Assembly: GCA_041725955.1 (NCBI GenBank)
Contig: JBGRQE010000003.1
Coordinates: 62,001 to 126,000 of the forward strand
DNA: 64,000 nt
Source of the DNA: JBGRPZ01 sp041725955
GTDB taxonomy: Bacteria; Bacteroidota; Bacteroidia; Bacteroidales; JBGRPZ01
Reading direction: 5' to 3'
In this document: one piece after another, positions 35,244-44,475 of the stretch
Layout of the letters: each line of letters starts with the position of its first letter
How positions within the stretch are numbered: the first letter of the stretch is position 1
The notes under the pieces: generated by a model
What the model was told of the DNA's origin: nothing
Databases searched by the model: none
The model's input: the letters and a program-made list of their open reading frames with translations, nothing else
Made by a program: the position numbers and the translations under genes

Positions 35244-35897
35244 ATGAAAAACTTAATTGCACCTTCTCTTTTATCTGCAAATTTTGCTGAACTAAAAAAA
35301 GATTGTGAAATGCTTAACCGTAGTGAAGCCGACTGGTTCCATATAGATATTATGGATGGTATGTTTGTTCCAAATATCAGTTTTGGATTTCCTGTGATGA
35401 AAGCGATTAAAAGATATGCACAAAAACCATTAGATGTTCACCTAATGATCGAAGCTCCTGACAGATACATAAAGGACTTCGTTGATGCTGGAGCCGATAT
35501 TATTTGTGTACATGCTGAAGCTTGTCCTCATCTTCACAGAAGTATTCAAAACATAAAATCTTTCGGTATAAAAGCAGGCGTAGCTCTTAATCCACATACA
35601 CCAATACAAATTGTAGAAAATGTATTAGAAGATCTGGATATGGTATTAATCATGTCTGTAAATCCTGGTTTTGGAGGCCAGAAATTCATTCCTAATACCT
35701 ACAAAAAAATCCAACAACTTAGAGAAGTTGCTAAAAATACAAATCCTGAATTAATAATTGAAATAGATGGCGGAGTAGATAGTGAAAATGCAAAATCACT
35801 GTATGATTCCGGAGCAAATGTATTAGTTGCAGGAAGTGCTGTATTTGGATCTGACAATCCTGAAAAGACCATAAAAGAAATAAAACAGCTCGTTTAA
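35244..35897 (+). CDS. rpe: Ribulose-phosphate 3-epimerase
   Basis: The 217-residue TIM-barrel protein is full length. Conserved segments are PSLLSANFAELKKDCEML, the metal site FHIDIMDGMFVPNISFG, the HLMIEAP histidine, the phosphate loop MSVNPGFGGQKFIP and EIDGGVDSENA. It interconverts ribulose-5-phosphate and xylulose-5-phosphate in the pentose phosphate pathway. Single gene between two terminators. Confidence 0.96.
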   Translation: MKNLIAPSLLSANFAELKKDCEMLNRSEADWFHIDIMDGMFVPNISFGFPVMKAIKRYAQKPLDVHLMIEAPDRYIKDFVDAGADIICVHAEACPHLHRSIQNIKSFGIKAGVALNPHTPIQIVENVLEDLDMVLIMSVNPGFGGQKFIPNTYKKIQQLREVAKNTNPELIIEIDGGVDSENAKSLYDSGANVLVAGSAVFGSDNPEKTIKEIKQLV

Positions 35898-35903
35898 ATA
35901 TTC

Positions 35904-35932
35904 TATGCTGCCTCAACTTAGGCAGCATTTTC
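35904..35932 (+). terminator. Intrinsic terminator after rpe
   Basis: ATGCTGCC and GGCAGCAT pair around TCAACTTA, followed by TTTT. Confidence 0.85.
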
Positions 35933-35990
35933 CTCTCTTATTCTCTCTTTTTTTATTAATATTGATGACTTTTTCAAGAAAAAATATTGA

Positions 35991-36929
35991 ATGCAGTTTA
36001 TGAAGTTATCTCTACTCTTTAAAACAACAATTATTTTATTTTGCCTATTCAACTATTGCATTGGCCAGCAAAATCAATCTACAATAAGTACAATTTCTAA
36101 AGAAAGGTCATTGATTAACAAAAATGACTTATGGGGAATTGTAAATTCTAAAGGAGAAGAAATCGTAGCATGTAAATTTCAAGTTGTTGAAGAATTCCAC
36201 GAAGGAAAAGCCAAGGTAAAAGAAAACGATCTTTGGGGAGTAATAAACTTTGAAGGAAAAATAGTTATTCCATGTATTTATCAAATAATTTCTCCCTTTT
36301 TAAATGGAAAGGCCCAAGTCAAAAGAAATGGTCTTTGGGGAATTATAAATTATAACGGAAAAGAAGTTATTCCTTGCCAATATCAAATAATTGAAGATTT
36401 TATTGATGGTCGTGCCATGGTAAAGAAAAATGGCTTGTGGGGAATCTTAAATCTGGAAGGAAAAGAAGCTATCCCATGTAAATATCAAATAATTGAGGAT
36501 TTTATTGATGGCAAGGCTCTTTGTAAACGTTATGGATTATGGGGACAAATCAATTTTAATGGCAGAATAATTGTTCCCTGTAAATATTCTATAATTGAAG
36601 ATTTTGTCGAAGGCAGAGCCATGGTTAAAAAGAATGGGCTTTGGGGCTATGTAAACGCCAATGGACGTGAATGTATTCCATGTAAATACCAGATAATTGG
36701 AGATTTTGTTGAAGGAAAAGCCCTATGCAAATCTTTAGGATTATGGGGATATATTGATTTTAATGGGAAAGAAATCATCAAGTGTAAATATCAGTTAATT
36801 GGAGATTTTGTTGAAGGAAAAACCGTCTGTAAAAAAAATGGTTTATGGGGAATAATTTCACAAGAAGGCAAAGAACTCGTAGCTTGTAAATATAAGGCTC
36901 CAGAAAAAATCCCATCAGCAGATTTATAA
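35991..36929 (+). CDS. Exported WG-repeat protein
   Basis: The protein has 312 residues. Its signal peptide is best read from the second ATG at 36000 (MKLSLLFKTTIILFCLFNYC). About eight WG repeats of roughly 33-34 residues follow to the end, each with the pattern NGLWGIIN..GKE.IPCKYQIIEDF..GKA..K. Neighbouring repeats are very similar, suggesting recent internal duplication. A cysteine recurs at the same place in each repeat (CKYQ or equivalent). WG-repeat (KWG) proteins are common in Bacteroidetes; their function is unknown, probably binding. The first 55 residues carry the leader and linker. Confidence 0.8.
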   Translation: MQFMKLSLLFKTTIILFCLFNYCIGQQNQSTISTISKERSLINKNDLWGIVNSKGEEIVACKFQVVEEFHEGKAKVKENDLWGVINFEGKIVIPCIYQIISPFLNGKAQVKRNGLWGIINYNGKEVIPCQYQIIEDFIDGRAMVKKNGLWGILNLEGKEAIPCKYQIIEDFIDGKALCKRYGLWGQINFNGRIIVPCKYSIIEDFVEGRAMVKKNGLWGYVNANGRECIPCKYQIIGDFVEGKALCKSLGLWGYIDFNGKEIIKCKYQLIGDFVEGKTVCKKNGLWGIISQEGKELVACKYKAPEKIPSADL

Positions 36930-36941
36930 TATAAAACTAAA

Positions 36942-36981
36942 GCTGTCCGAACAAAAGTCGGACAGCCAGATATATTTTTTG
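36942..36981 (+). terminator. Bidirectional terminator between WG gene and Ldh gene
   Basis: GCTGTCCGA (36942-36950) and TCGGACAGC (36958-36966) form a perfect 9-bp stem. A T-rich stretch follows on the plus strand and another (TTTAGTTTTAT) on the minus strand, so it can serve both convergent genes. Confidence 0.8.
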
Positions 36982-37003
36982 TATGTATATTACATTTACT
37001 CTC

Positions 37004-38077
37004 CTATTTTACAAAAGGAATATCAAATTCATTAGCTAGCATTTTCGCTGTATCAATAGCAGCTTGAGATAATTGTATTCCGTATTTATCTGCCTCCAAT
37101 TCTGCTAAACGCTCTGGATCTCCAGGTATTAATACTTCAGCTTCTCCTTTTACAGGAGTAGCATGTCTAAAAGTATTTATCCAATCATCCATTTGCTTTT
37201 TAAACTCTTGAGCAGTTTGAAAGGCATCAATACGCATAGCTCCAAAAAAATGTCCAATCCCTTTATCAATCATACCTTCAGTCATTTTTAAATAACCTAA
37301 AGTTGGTACAACTGTAGGACCAAAATTAGCACCAGATAAAACTGCTGTCAAAATATCTACAGTCGCAGATAAACAATATCCTTTGTGTCCACCCCTAATC
37401 ATGGATCCTCCAAGAGTTTTTATAGCACCACCATAAGATAATATATCTGCCTGTACTGAAGCTTCTCCAATTTTATCTTGCACCAAACCTTCTGGAGCAT
37501 TTTCACCTTTATCATGCATCATATCAAGTTTTCCTCGAGCTACAGGTGCGGTTGCAAAATCAGCAACATAAGGTGGTTGTTTACCTGCTGGAATAGCAAA
37601 AGCCATTGGATTTGTTCCTAACATTGGTTTTTGTGAAAAAGTGGGAGCAACTAAAGGATTAGCATTAGTCATACAAATTCCAATCATATCGTGCTCTAAA
37701 GCTTTCATTGCATAATATCCAGCAATACCAAAATGATATGAATTACGCACTGCAACCCAACCAGTACCCGCTACTTTAGCTTTGTCAATAGCCAACTGCA
37801 TAGCCTTTGGTGCAGTAACCAAACCCAAAGCCTTTCCTCCATCCACCAAAGCAGTACTTGGAGTTTCATGTACAACAGTAAATCTTGGATTTTCAGACAA
37901 ACGTTTGGTTTTCCAAAGATTAACATATTCCTTTAAACGAACCAACCCATGCGACTTAATCCCTCTACGTTCTGAAGTCAATAATATTTCCGAAGCCTGT
38001 TTAGCCTCTACTTCTGAACAACCTATTTTTTGAAAAACAGCTCGATTAAATCGATCCAAATCTTTATACTGATACAT
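37004..38077 (-). CDS. Ldh family (malate/L-lactate/ureidoglycolate-type) NAD(P)-dependent dehydrogenase
   Basis: The protein has 357 residues and belongs to the Ldh_2 family (AllD/ComC/YlbC-like), which is unrelated to classical LDH. Diagnostic parts are RRGIKSHGLVRLKEY (catalytic His in SHG), VRNSYHFGIAGYYAM, MTNANPLVAPTF, KPMLGTNPMAFAIP and the MIRGGHKGYCLS region. These cytoplasmic enzymes reduce 2-oxo acids such as oxaloacetate, pyruvate or oxamate-like compounds; the substrate here cannot be told from the sequence. Single gene, converging with the WG gene. Confidence 0.88.
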   Translation of the reverse strand: MYQYKDLDRFNRAVFQKIGCSEVEAKQASEILLTSERRGIKSHGLVRLKEYVNLWKTKRLSENPRFTVVHETPSTALVDGGKALGLVTAPKAMQLAIDKAKVAGTGWVAVRNSYHFGIAGYYAMKALEHDMIGICMTNANPLVAPTFSQKPMLGTNPMAFAIPAGKQPPYVADFATAPVARGKLDMMHDKGENAPEGLVQDKIGEASVQADILSYGGAIKTLGGSMIRGGHKGYCLSATVDILTAVLSGANFGPTVVPTLGYLKMTEGMIDKGIGHFFGAMRIDAFQTAQEFKKQMDDWINTFRHATPVKGEAEVLIPGDPERLAELEADKYGIQLSQAAIDTAKMLANEFDIPFVK

Positions 38078-38114
38078 ACTGAAAAATTTTAAACAAATGT
38101 CGGAAAATAATCTC

Positions 38115-39236
38115 TTATTTTTTCATTATTATCTTCAAAACATCTTCTAGAATAGGTGCATTTCCTTTTCCAGGCCAATGTTGACTATAATTAACAGCAA
38201 TAGCTGTTTCTATGCTTGGAATATATACAACTTGCGTTCCCCAAAATCCAGAATGAGTATAAGCTTCTACTCCATTAATTTCTGTTTTCCAAATTCCCAT
38301 ACGATAGTCCATTTTTTGCTTACTATTATAATTAACAGTTCTTAGCATTGTTTCTAATGTCGACTGCTTAGAGAAAACCTTATTTTCAAATAAAGCAAGG
38401 AAGAAACAACTTAAATCAGATGTTGTTGACAATAATCCTCCGCCACCATAGTAATCCAAAGAAGGATGAAAATCATAACTATCAACATTAGAGTTGTACT
38501 GGTGAATTCTTCTTGGAGAATTATCTCCGTTAAATTCTTCCATTCGAGTGTCTTTTAAGCCCAATTTACTTAATTGCAATTGAGTCTGAATAGCATCTCC
38601 CATAGATTCACCAGTAACTTTCTCTATAATTTCTCCAAGAAGAACATATCCCGAATCAGAATAACTAAATTTTTCGCCAATCTCACCTACTGGTTTAGCA
38701 TATTTAATTAAATCATTAATCTGTTCAGTACGAGTCCATACATGGTGAGTTTTCATAAATTCCAGACTAAACTTATGAGAAGTTGTATGTTCTGCCATAC
38801 CACTAGAATGCGTTAATAAATGATATATCTTAATTTGACTGGGGTCATACCCTCCTTCTTTTAGAATTCGTCTATGTTCCTGAGAAATGTATTTTCCTAC
38901 TGGATCATCTAACCTTATTTCACCATCCTCCCATAATCGTAAAATAGTAGCAGCAACAAAAGTTTTGGTTACGCTTGCTATTCTAAAGATTTGATTGGGT
39001 TTAAGTTTTACTCCATTTTTTACATCAGAATAACCTTTACTCCCATTATATAAAATTCCTTTTGCAGGTGATGAAATGTTTAATAAAACCCCTGGGTTAT
39101 CTTTATTTACAAGATCCTCCATTACTGTTTCTAATTTAAAGCTATCTAATTCTTTTTGGTTCGAACAATTAGTAAACATTAAACAAAATATTAATCCACT
39201 TAACTTTGTACAAAAATTAACTTTTCTAAAACTCAT
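38115..39236 (-). CDS. Serine hydrolase lipoprotein, class C beta-lactamase/PBP-like fold
   Basis: The protein has 373 residues. A lipoprotein signal ends at FCLMFTNCSN (Cys near residue 24). The serine beta-lactamase-like triad is recognisable: Ser-x-x-Lys in FRIASVTKTFVAAT, the Tyr motif in KFSYSDSGYVLLGEI, and the third box HSG in VEAYTHSGFWGTQ. The LLTHSSGM segment is typical of the Beta-lactamase (PF00144) family, which includes D-aminopeptidases and esterases. It probably acts on a peptide or ester in the periplasm rather than being a true resistance enzyme. Confidence 0.85.
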   Translation of the reverse strand: MSFRKVNFCTKLSGLIFCLMFTNCSNQKELDSFKLETVMEDLVNKDNPGVLLNISSPAKGILYNGSKGYSDVKNGVKLKPNQIFRIASVTKTFVAATILRLWEDGEIRLDDPVGKYISQEHRRILKEGGYDPSQIKIYHLLTHSSGMAEHTTSHKFSLEFMKTHHVWTRTEQINDLIKYAKPVGEIGEKFSYSDSGYVLLGEIIEKVTGESMGDAIQTQLQLSKLGLKDTRMEEFNGDNSPRRIHQYNSNVDSYDFHPSLDYYGGGGLLSTTSDLSCFFLALFENKVFSKQSTLETMLRTVNYNSKQKMDYRMGIWKTEINGVEAYTHSGFWGTQVVYIPSIETAIAVNYSQHWPGKGNAPILEDVLKIIMKK

Positions 39237-39340
39237 TTCTACTTTAATTTAAATAATCGTCAATATACAGTATTTATTAAAAATCAAAGGTGTTTATGAA
39301 TCCAATCCTTTATCTATATTAGCAAATCAAATCAATAATA

Positions 39341-40444
39341 ATGAAATTTAAAATAACCTTAATCACTTTTTTTTGTATAACAACTATTATATTTGGAGTA
39401 CATTTATTTGATCAATTTGGAGGTAGAATGAAAAAGGAAGACGAAAAAAAATACATAAAATCATCCAATTTTGATGTAAAAACAAAAACGTTCATAAGCA
39501 AGATTCCATTAATAAATACAAATGGGAAAAAAAACTCTAAGTTTAGAAAACTAATCCAGTTTTTCAATGATAAAAAAAATTGCATTCCACAACATAAGCT
39601 ACCTGCAATAAAACCAAATTTAAAAGAATTCCTCTCCCCCTCAAATCAATTAAAGGTGATTTGGCTTGGCCACTCCTCTTTGATTATTCGTATAAATGAA
39701 AAAACCATTTTAGTTGATCCTGTATTTTCCTCTACGGCTTCTCCTTTACCCTTTATGATAAAAAGATTTCAACAACCTCCAATGGATATAAATGAATTAC
39801 CTGAAATTGATGTCATATTAATAACCCACGACCATTATGATCATTTAGATAAAAATAGCATTCAATTTTTTAAAAATAAAAGAAACATATTCGTTACTCC
39901 CATTGCTTTAGGAATGCATTTAAAGAAATGGGGCATAAAAAAAGATAGAATTAAAGAATTGGATTGGTGGGAAAACTATATTTATAAAAACATAGAATTC
40001 ATTGCTACACCATCATTACACTACTCAAGCAGAGTATTTGGGCGGAAAAACAAAACACTTTGGGCATCATTTGTTGTCAAAACAAAGAATAATAATATCT
40101 TCATTAGTGGTGATGGAGGTTATGGTTCTCATTTCAAGACAATAGGCGAAAAATACGGCCCATTTGATATCGCCTTTATAGAAAGTGGACAATATAATAT
40201 TAGCTGGAAAAACATACATCTTATGCCCAATGAATGGGAAAAGACATATAAAGATCTAAAAGCAAAAAGATATTTTCCAACACACTATGGTATGTTCTAT
40301 TTATCACCACATCCATGGAATGAACCATTAGAAAAATTATACGAAATGAGTAAATTGAATAAAATTAATTTGATTACTCCAGTACTAGGAGAAATCACAC
40401 ATATAGGAACTAGAGAAAGTTCAAAAGTTTGGTGGAGACAATAA
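39341..40444 (+). CDS. MBL-fold metallohydrolase (UlaG/NAPE-PLD-like)
   Basis: The protein has 367 residues. An N-terminal hydrophobic stretch (residues 4-25) is a signal or anchor. The metallo-beta-lactamase fold begins IWLGHSSLIIRINEKTILVDP; the zinc motif is ITHDHYDHLDKNS; later ligands lie in IFISGDGGYGSHF and the HYGMFYL region. This arrangement resembles the NAPE-PLD/UlaG group (Lactamase_B_2), which hydrolyses phosphodiesters or lactones. Substrate unknown. The DNA is very AT-rich. It shares its strand with the M61-like gene 84 bases downstream. Confidence 0.85.
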   Translation: MKFKITLITFFCITTIIFGVHLFDQFGGRMKKEDEKKYIKSSNFDVKTKTFISKIPLINTNGKKNSKFRKLIQFFNDKKNCIPQHKLPAIKPNLKEFLSPSNQLKVIWLGHSSLIIRINEKTILVDPVFSSTASPLPFMIKRFQQPPMDINELPEIDVILITHDHYDHLDKNSIQFFKNKRNIFVTPIALGMHLKKWGIKKDRIKELDWWENYIYKNIEFIATPSLHYSSRVFGRKNKTLWASFVVKTKNNNIFISGDGGYGSHFKTIGEKYGPFDIAFIESGQYNISWKNIHLMPNEWEKTYKDLKAKRYFPTHYGMFYLSPHPWNEPLEKLYEMSKLNKINLITPVLGEITHIGTRESSKVWWRQ

Positions 40445-40528
40445 TCACAAATACTAATAACTCTAGCAAACAAATCATTTATTTACCTTTATAAAACCAA
40501 ATAACAAAAAAATTTCATCTCGTAAAAC

Positions 40529-42037
40529 ATGAATAATAAAATTAAAATCCTAATTGCATTCATGTGTTATTTCATATGTTCACCATTGTATACATATGCT
40601 AATGATACCCTTTATGTTTCAATAAATTTAAAAAAACATAAAAATCGGACTATTCCAGTAGAGATTAAATACGATAAATTTGATAGTATTAAGTTTCTGG
40701 AATTCCCAAGAGCAGTTCCTGGTTGTTATAGGAATGACATTACCAATTTTAACAAAGTTGTCCTAAATCCAAAAGTATGCTTTGAAAATGGAAAAATAAA
40801 AAAAACAAAGAAGAGAAGAAAAAAGATTTTAATAAATAAAAAAGGCACAGAAAAAATATCATACCTAGCCCAATCAACAACAAAAGATTACAAATTAACC
40901 AATCCTGAAGGAAGTATTTTTTCTGATACTTTATTTTTATTAAACTGGAATAGAATAATACCATACATTAAAGGAAAACAGAATATTTACAAAATACAAA
41001 TAACTAAACCTCAATACTTAAAATATGCTGGCACTATTAAAAGAGAAATTATAAATGACACTTTAGACATACTGTATGCTGATAATTATAATCAACTTTT
41101 CCATCATCCGGTTCTATATGGCGATTTAGAGATTTATACCTTTAAAGTAAAAGATAAGACAGTCGAATTTGCAATTTCAAAAGGTTCAAATAATTTTGAC
41201 GTAAAAAAACATTTCAACAAAGTTCAAAATGCAGTAAATAGGGCTTATGAAATTTCTTTGCATAACCCAGAAAGATATAGCTTTTTGAATATAATAAGTC
41301 ATAAAAGTTTCTTTGGAGGCTCAGCACTTGAACACCCAAGTTGTTCAGTAAATGCATTAGATTTAGAAGTTGAAAAATATAGTGAAAATGATTTCTGCCA
41401 TATATTAACTCATGAATTATGTCATGCATTATTCACTCCTTTATATGTTCGAAGTAAAACCATACAAAATTTTAATTACACAAATCCTCAAAGTGATCCT
41501 CATTTATGGTTTTATGAAGGCATAGCTGAATATTTAGCTCAAAAAATATGCCTACAGTCAGGAGTAAAGAATCTTTCTGAATTTTTGGAAGATATGAACA
41601 CTGCACAATTTAGCTCTCTACGGCTTACTCCTTTATACAGAATGAGCAAAAAAATTTATAATAGAAATGTACTTCCTTTAAGCAGACCAATAAGGTTGAT
41701 GAAATATGCCGACGTTTATTCTAGAGGTTGTTTAATTGGATGGTTAATTGATATTGAAATTTATAAAAAAACAAATGGGAAATTATCTCTTATTGATGTT
41801 ATTCAAAGATTACAAAGAAATCATCAAAAAAATGGTTACTTTAATGAAAATGAACTCTTTGATTTATTCTGTAAATATTCAGAGGTAGACCTATATCCTA
41901 TTTTCAATAATTACATAAAAAAAGGAACTCGAATTAGAGTAAAAGACATATTAGATAAGATTGGATACCAAATCGTAGATAGTAAACCGTTTAAACTGAA
42001 AGGTAAGTATATTGATGATCAATTTTGGATGCGATAA
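40529..42037 (+). CDS. M61-like zinc metallopeptidase, exported
   Basis: The protein has 502 residues with a signal peptide at 1-24 (CYFICSPLYTYA). The fold resembles family M61 (glycyl aminopeptidase): an N-terminal beta-domain, then FFGGSALEHPSCSVNAL (M61 has GG.EH..S), the zinc motif HELCHALFTPLYVRS and the glutamate-bearing WFYEGIAEYLAQ. M61 enzymes usually end with a PDZ domain; here only about 40 residues remain after the catalytic helical region, ending in ILDKIGYQIVDSKPFKLKG, so PDZ is missing or strongly reduced. It is likely a periplasmic peptidase. Codon use is AT-rich, like the neighbouring MBL gene. Confidence 0.75.
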   Translation: MNNKIKILIAFMCYFICSPLYTYANDTLYVSINLKKHKNRTIPVEIKYDKFDSIKFLEFPRAVPGCYRNDITNFNKVVLNPKVCFENGKIKKTKKRRKKILINKKGTEKISYLAQSTTKDYKLTNPEGSIFSDTLFLLNWNRIIPYIKGKQNIYKIQITKPQYLKYAGTIKREIINDTLDILYADNYNQLFHHPVLYGDLEIYTFKVKDKTVEFAISKGSNNFDVKKHFNKVQNAVNRAYEISLHNPERYSFLNIISHKSFFGGSALEHPSCSVNALDLEVEKYSENDFCHILTHELCHALFTPLYVRSKTIQNFNYTNPQSDPHLWFYEGIAEYLAQKICLQSGVKNLSEFLEDMNTAQFSSLRLTPLYRMSKKIYNRNVLPLSRPIRLMKYADVYSRGCLIGWLIDIEIYKKTNGKLSLIDVIQRLQRNHQKNGYFNENELFDLFCKYSEVDLYPIFNNYIKKGTRIRVKDILDKIGYQIVDSKPFKLKGKYIDDQFWMR

Positions 42038-42152
42038 TTTGATTTAAAAATAAATTAGGTTTAATACATATTTCTGGTGCTTTCAGATATACTTAAGAGT
42101 ATAAACCCCATCGATATTTTTATAAATTTGTGCATCTTAAAATTTAAATATC

Positions 42153-43613
42153 ATGAATGAAGATATAAAGAAACTACAACCATCCGTTCTTTGGAAATAC
42201 TTTGGTGAAATATTAGAAATTCCTCGCCCATCCAAAAAAGAAGAAAAAATCATAGAATATCTTGTCGACTTTGCAAAAAAGAACAATCTGGATTACGAAA
42301 CTGACAAAACAAAAAACGTTCTGATTCGTAAGCCTGCTACCCTAGGTCACAAAGACAAAAAAGTTGTTGCATTACAAAGCCATATGGATATGGTTTGCGA
42401 AAAAAACAATGATACCCAACATGATTTTGATAATGATCCTATACAGGCTTATGTTGAAGAAGGATGGGTAAAAGCAAAAGGAACTACTCTAGGTGGAGAT
42501 GATGGCATTGGAGTTGCGGCCCAATTGGCAATTCTTGCATCAAATGAGATCGAACATGGCCCTATAGAATGCTTATTTACTGTTGATGAAGAATCTGGAT
42601 TAACAGGTGCTTTTGGACTAAAACCTGGTTTCTTAAAAGCCGATATTCTCTTAAATCTAGATTCAGAAGATGAAGGTGAATTATTTATAGGTTGCGCTGG
42701 CGGTATTGATACTCTTATTGAACTTCCTTTTGAAAAAGCAGCTACTCCTAAAGCTCATAAAACATACAAACTAAATATTAAAGGGCTTAATGGTGGTCAT
42801 TCGGGTGATGATATAAACAAAGGTTTAGCTAATGCAAACAAAATTCTTGCTCGTTTACTTTTTGAAACCAATAAAGAATTTAATATTTGTTTATCATCCT
42901 TTGATGCAGGAAATCTTAGAAATGCAATTGCACGTGAAGGAAATGCAGTGGTAATGGTTCCTGAGGGTAATGCAAATACCTTCGAAGCTTATGTTTCTAA
43001 ATTCAACACTACTCTTCAAAACGAATATAGAGTTACAGAAAAAAATCTTGAAGTAAGTTTTGAAAGCACAAATACACCAGAATTTATTCTTAGTGATGAT
43101 TCTCAAAGAAACTTTGTAAACAGCATTTATGCTTGTCCTCACGGAGTAATTGAGATGGCTATGAATATGGATAACTTCGTACAAACATCCACGAATTTAG
43201 CAGCTGTAAAAACCAAAGAAGATCATTTCTATATTACTACCAGCCAAAGAAGTTCTGTAGAATCACAAAAATATATGATAGCAGATCGAGTAGCTGCAAC
43301 ATTCCAGCTTGTTGGGGCAAAAACTTCTCATGGCGATGGATATCCTGGATGGACACCTAATCCACAAAGTGAAATCAAGGACATTGTTGCTGAGTCATAC
43401 AACAAATTATTCAAGACTCCTGCTGTAGTGAAGGCAATTCATGCAGGTTTAGAATGTGGATTAATAGGTGATAAATACCCAAAAATGGACATGATTTCTT
43501 ATGGTCCAACCATTAGAGGAGCTCACTCTCCTGCTGAAAAATTAAACATTGAATCTAGTCAACATTTCTGGGATCTTACCATTGAAGTATTGAAAAATAT
43601 TCCAAACAAGTAA
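42153..43613 (+). CDS. pepD: Aminoacyl-histidine dipeptidase (PepD, M20C)
   Basis: The 486-residue protein is full length for beta-Ala-His/Xaa-His dipeptidase. Its zinc ligands lie in ALQSHMDMVCEKN, LGGDDGIGVAAQLA, FTVDEESGLTGAFG and the LDSEDEGELFIGCAGG strand, with GGHSGDDINKG in the lid domain. It cleaves dipeptides such as Xaa-His in the cytoplasm (no signal peptide). A putative -7 TAAATTTG lies at 42123-42130. Followed by a bidirectional terminator. Confidence 0.93.
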   Translation: MNEDIKKLQPSVLWKYFGEILEIPRPSKKEEKIIEYLVDFAKKNNLDYETDKTKNVLIRKPATLGHKDKKVVALQSHMDMVCEKNNDTQHDFDNDPIQAYVEEGWVKAKGTTLGGDDGIGVAAQLAILASNEIEHGPIECLFTVDEESGLTGAFGLKPGFLKADILLNLDSEDEGELFIGCAGGIDTLIELPFEKAATPKAHKTYKLNIKGLNGGHSGDDINKGLANANKILARLLFETNKEFNICLSSFDAGNLRNAIAREGNAVVMVPEGNANTFEAYVSKFNTTLQNEYRVTEKNLEVSFESTNTPEFILSDDSQRNFVNSIYACPHGVIEMAMNMDNFVQTSTNLAAVKTKEDHFYITTSQRSSVESQKYMIADRVAATFQLVGAKTSHGDGYPGWTPNPQSEIKDIVAESYNKLFKTPAVVKAIHAGLECGLIGDKYPKMDMISYGPTIRGAHSPAEKLNIESSQHFWDLTIEVLKNIPNK

Positions 43614-43645
43614 GATAATACCTGGTGAAAAGTATTTTTTATTGT

Positions 43646-43697
43646 AAAACAATCCATTTTGGCGAATTATATTTTTCATCAAAATGGATTGTTTTTT
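43646..43697. terminator. Bidirectional terminator between pepD and the outer-membrane gene
   Basis: AAAACAATCCATTTT and AAAATGGATTGTTTT form a 15-bp stem with a 20-base loop. T runs exist on both sides (plus: TTTTTT at 43692-43697; minus: the complement of the A run at 43646-43650). It overlaps the stop codon of the minus-strand gene. Confidence 0.75.
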
Positions 43698-44259
43698 ATA
43701 ATCCAATCTGAAAACCAAAATCAATAATAGGATCTGTATAGGGTGAATTTTTATCTCCAATAACATCAAATAATAGAGAAATATAAATGGCAGATCCTCC
43801 TCCAAGAGGCTGACGATAACCTCCTCCTACAAGAAACTGAGGTACAGAAATTCTTCTCGTTTCAAGAGGATAGATATTATAAACTTGTTCATAGCTTATT
43901 TGTCCATATTCTACCTGAGCAAATATGTTAGTAAATATCAAATATTGAGAGAAAATACTCGCTCCAAAAAGGTGAGTTTCATAAACAGGTTTATAAAAAG
44001 TATTTTTATAATAACTATAGCTTAATCCTAGTCCAGCTAACCATCGATCCGTAATTCGATAACCTACCTTTGGACTAATTTCAAGTAAAGTAATATCACC
44101 AAATTGAGCTCCTATTCCACCTCCAACAAACACTTTTCTCCAAAAATCATTTGAATTATTTTCTTTTGAAACCACATTATAACTTCCTTGAGCAATTAAT
44201 GAGTTGGTAAAAAAAAATATTAAACAAGTACAGATAATAAATTGTAATTTTCTTTTCAT
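43696..44259 (-). CDS. Outer-membrane beta-barrel-like protein
   Basis: The protein has 187 residues with a signal peptide at 1-24 (CTCLIFFFTNSLIAQG). The rest alternates aromatic and small residues in short strands (GGGIGAQFGDITLLEISPKV, WLAGLGLSYSYYK), typical of 8-stranded outer membrane barrels. Resembles Bacteroidetes OMP_b-brl families of unknown function. It ends at the stem of the pepD terminator. Confidence 0.65.
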   Translation of the reverse strand: MKRKLQFIICTCLIFFFTNSLIAQGSYNVVSKENNSNDFWRKVFVGGGIGAQFGDITLLEISPKVGYRITDRWLAGLGLSYSYYKNTFYKPVYETHLFGASIFSQYLIFTNIFAQVEYGQISYEQVYNIYPLETRRISVPQFLVGGGYRQPLGGGSAIYISLLFDVIGDKNSPYTDPIIDFGFQIGL

Positions 44260-44375
44260 ATTTTGAAATCTAATTTACAAATATCTCAAATTGACATCTA
44301 ATTAAAAAGTAAAAAAGGTTGGGTATTTAGTTTTATTTGAATAAAAAAACCATTTTTAACTTAATCCACTTTTTT

Positions 44376-44383
44376 TACCTTTG
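44376..44383 (+). promoter_or_regulatory. Putative -7 box for the beta-helix lipoprotein gene
   Basis: TACCTTTG preceded by a T run, about 90 bases before the ATG at 44476. No well-placed TTG upstream. The same TTTTTTACCTTTG string occurs before the MurU-like gene. Confidence 0.4.
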
Positions 44384-44475
44384 ACAAAAATCTACAATAT
44401 TATTTGTACGTTTTATTATTTACAGACAAACAAAGCTTTTATTATCTCCTGGATACTAAAAATAATAAAAATAAC

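Noticed and set aside
38115..39236. Beta-lactamase resistance gene
   Set aside because: The protein is a lipoprotein of the broad PF00144 family; nothing in its context indicates antibiotic resistance.
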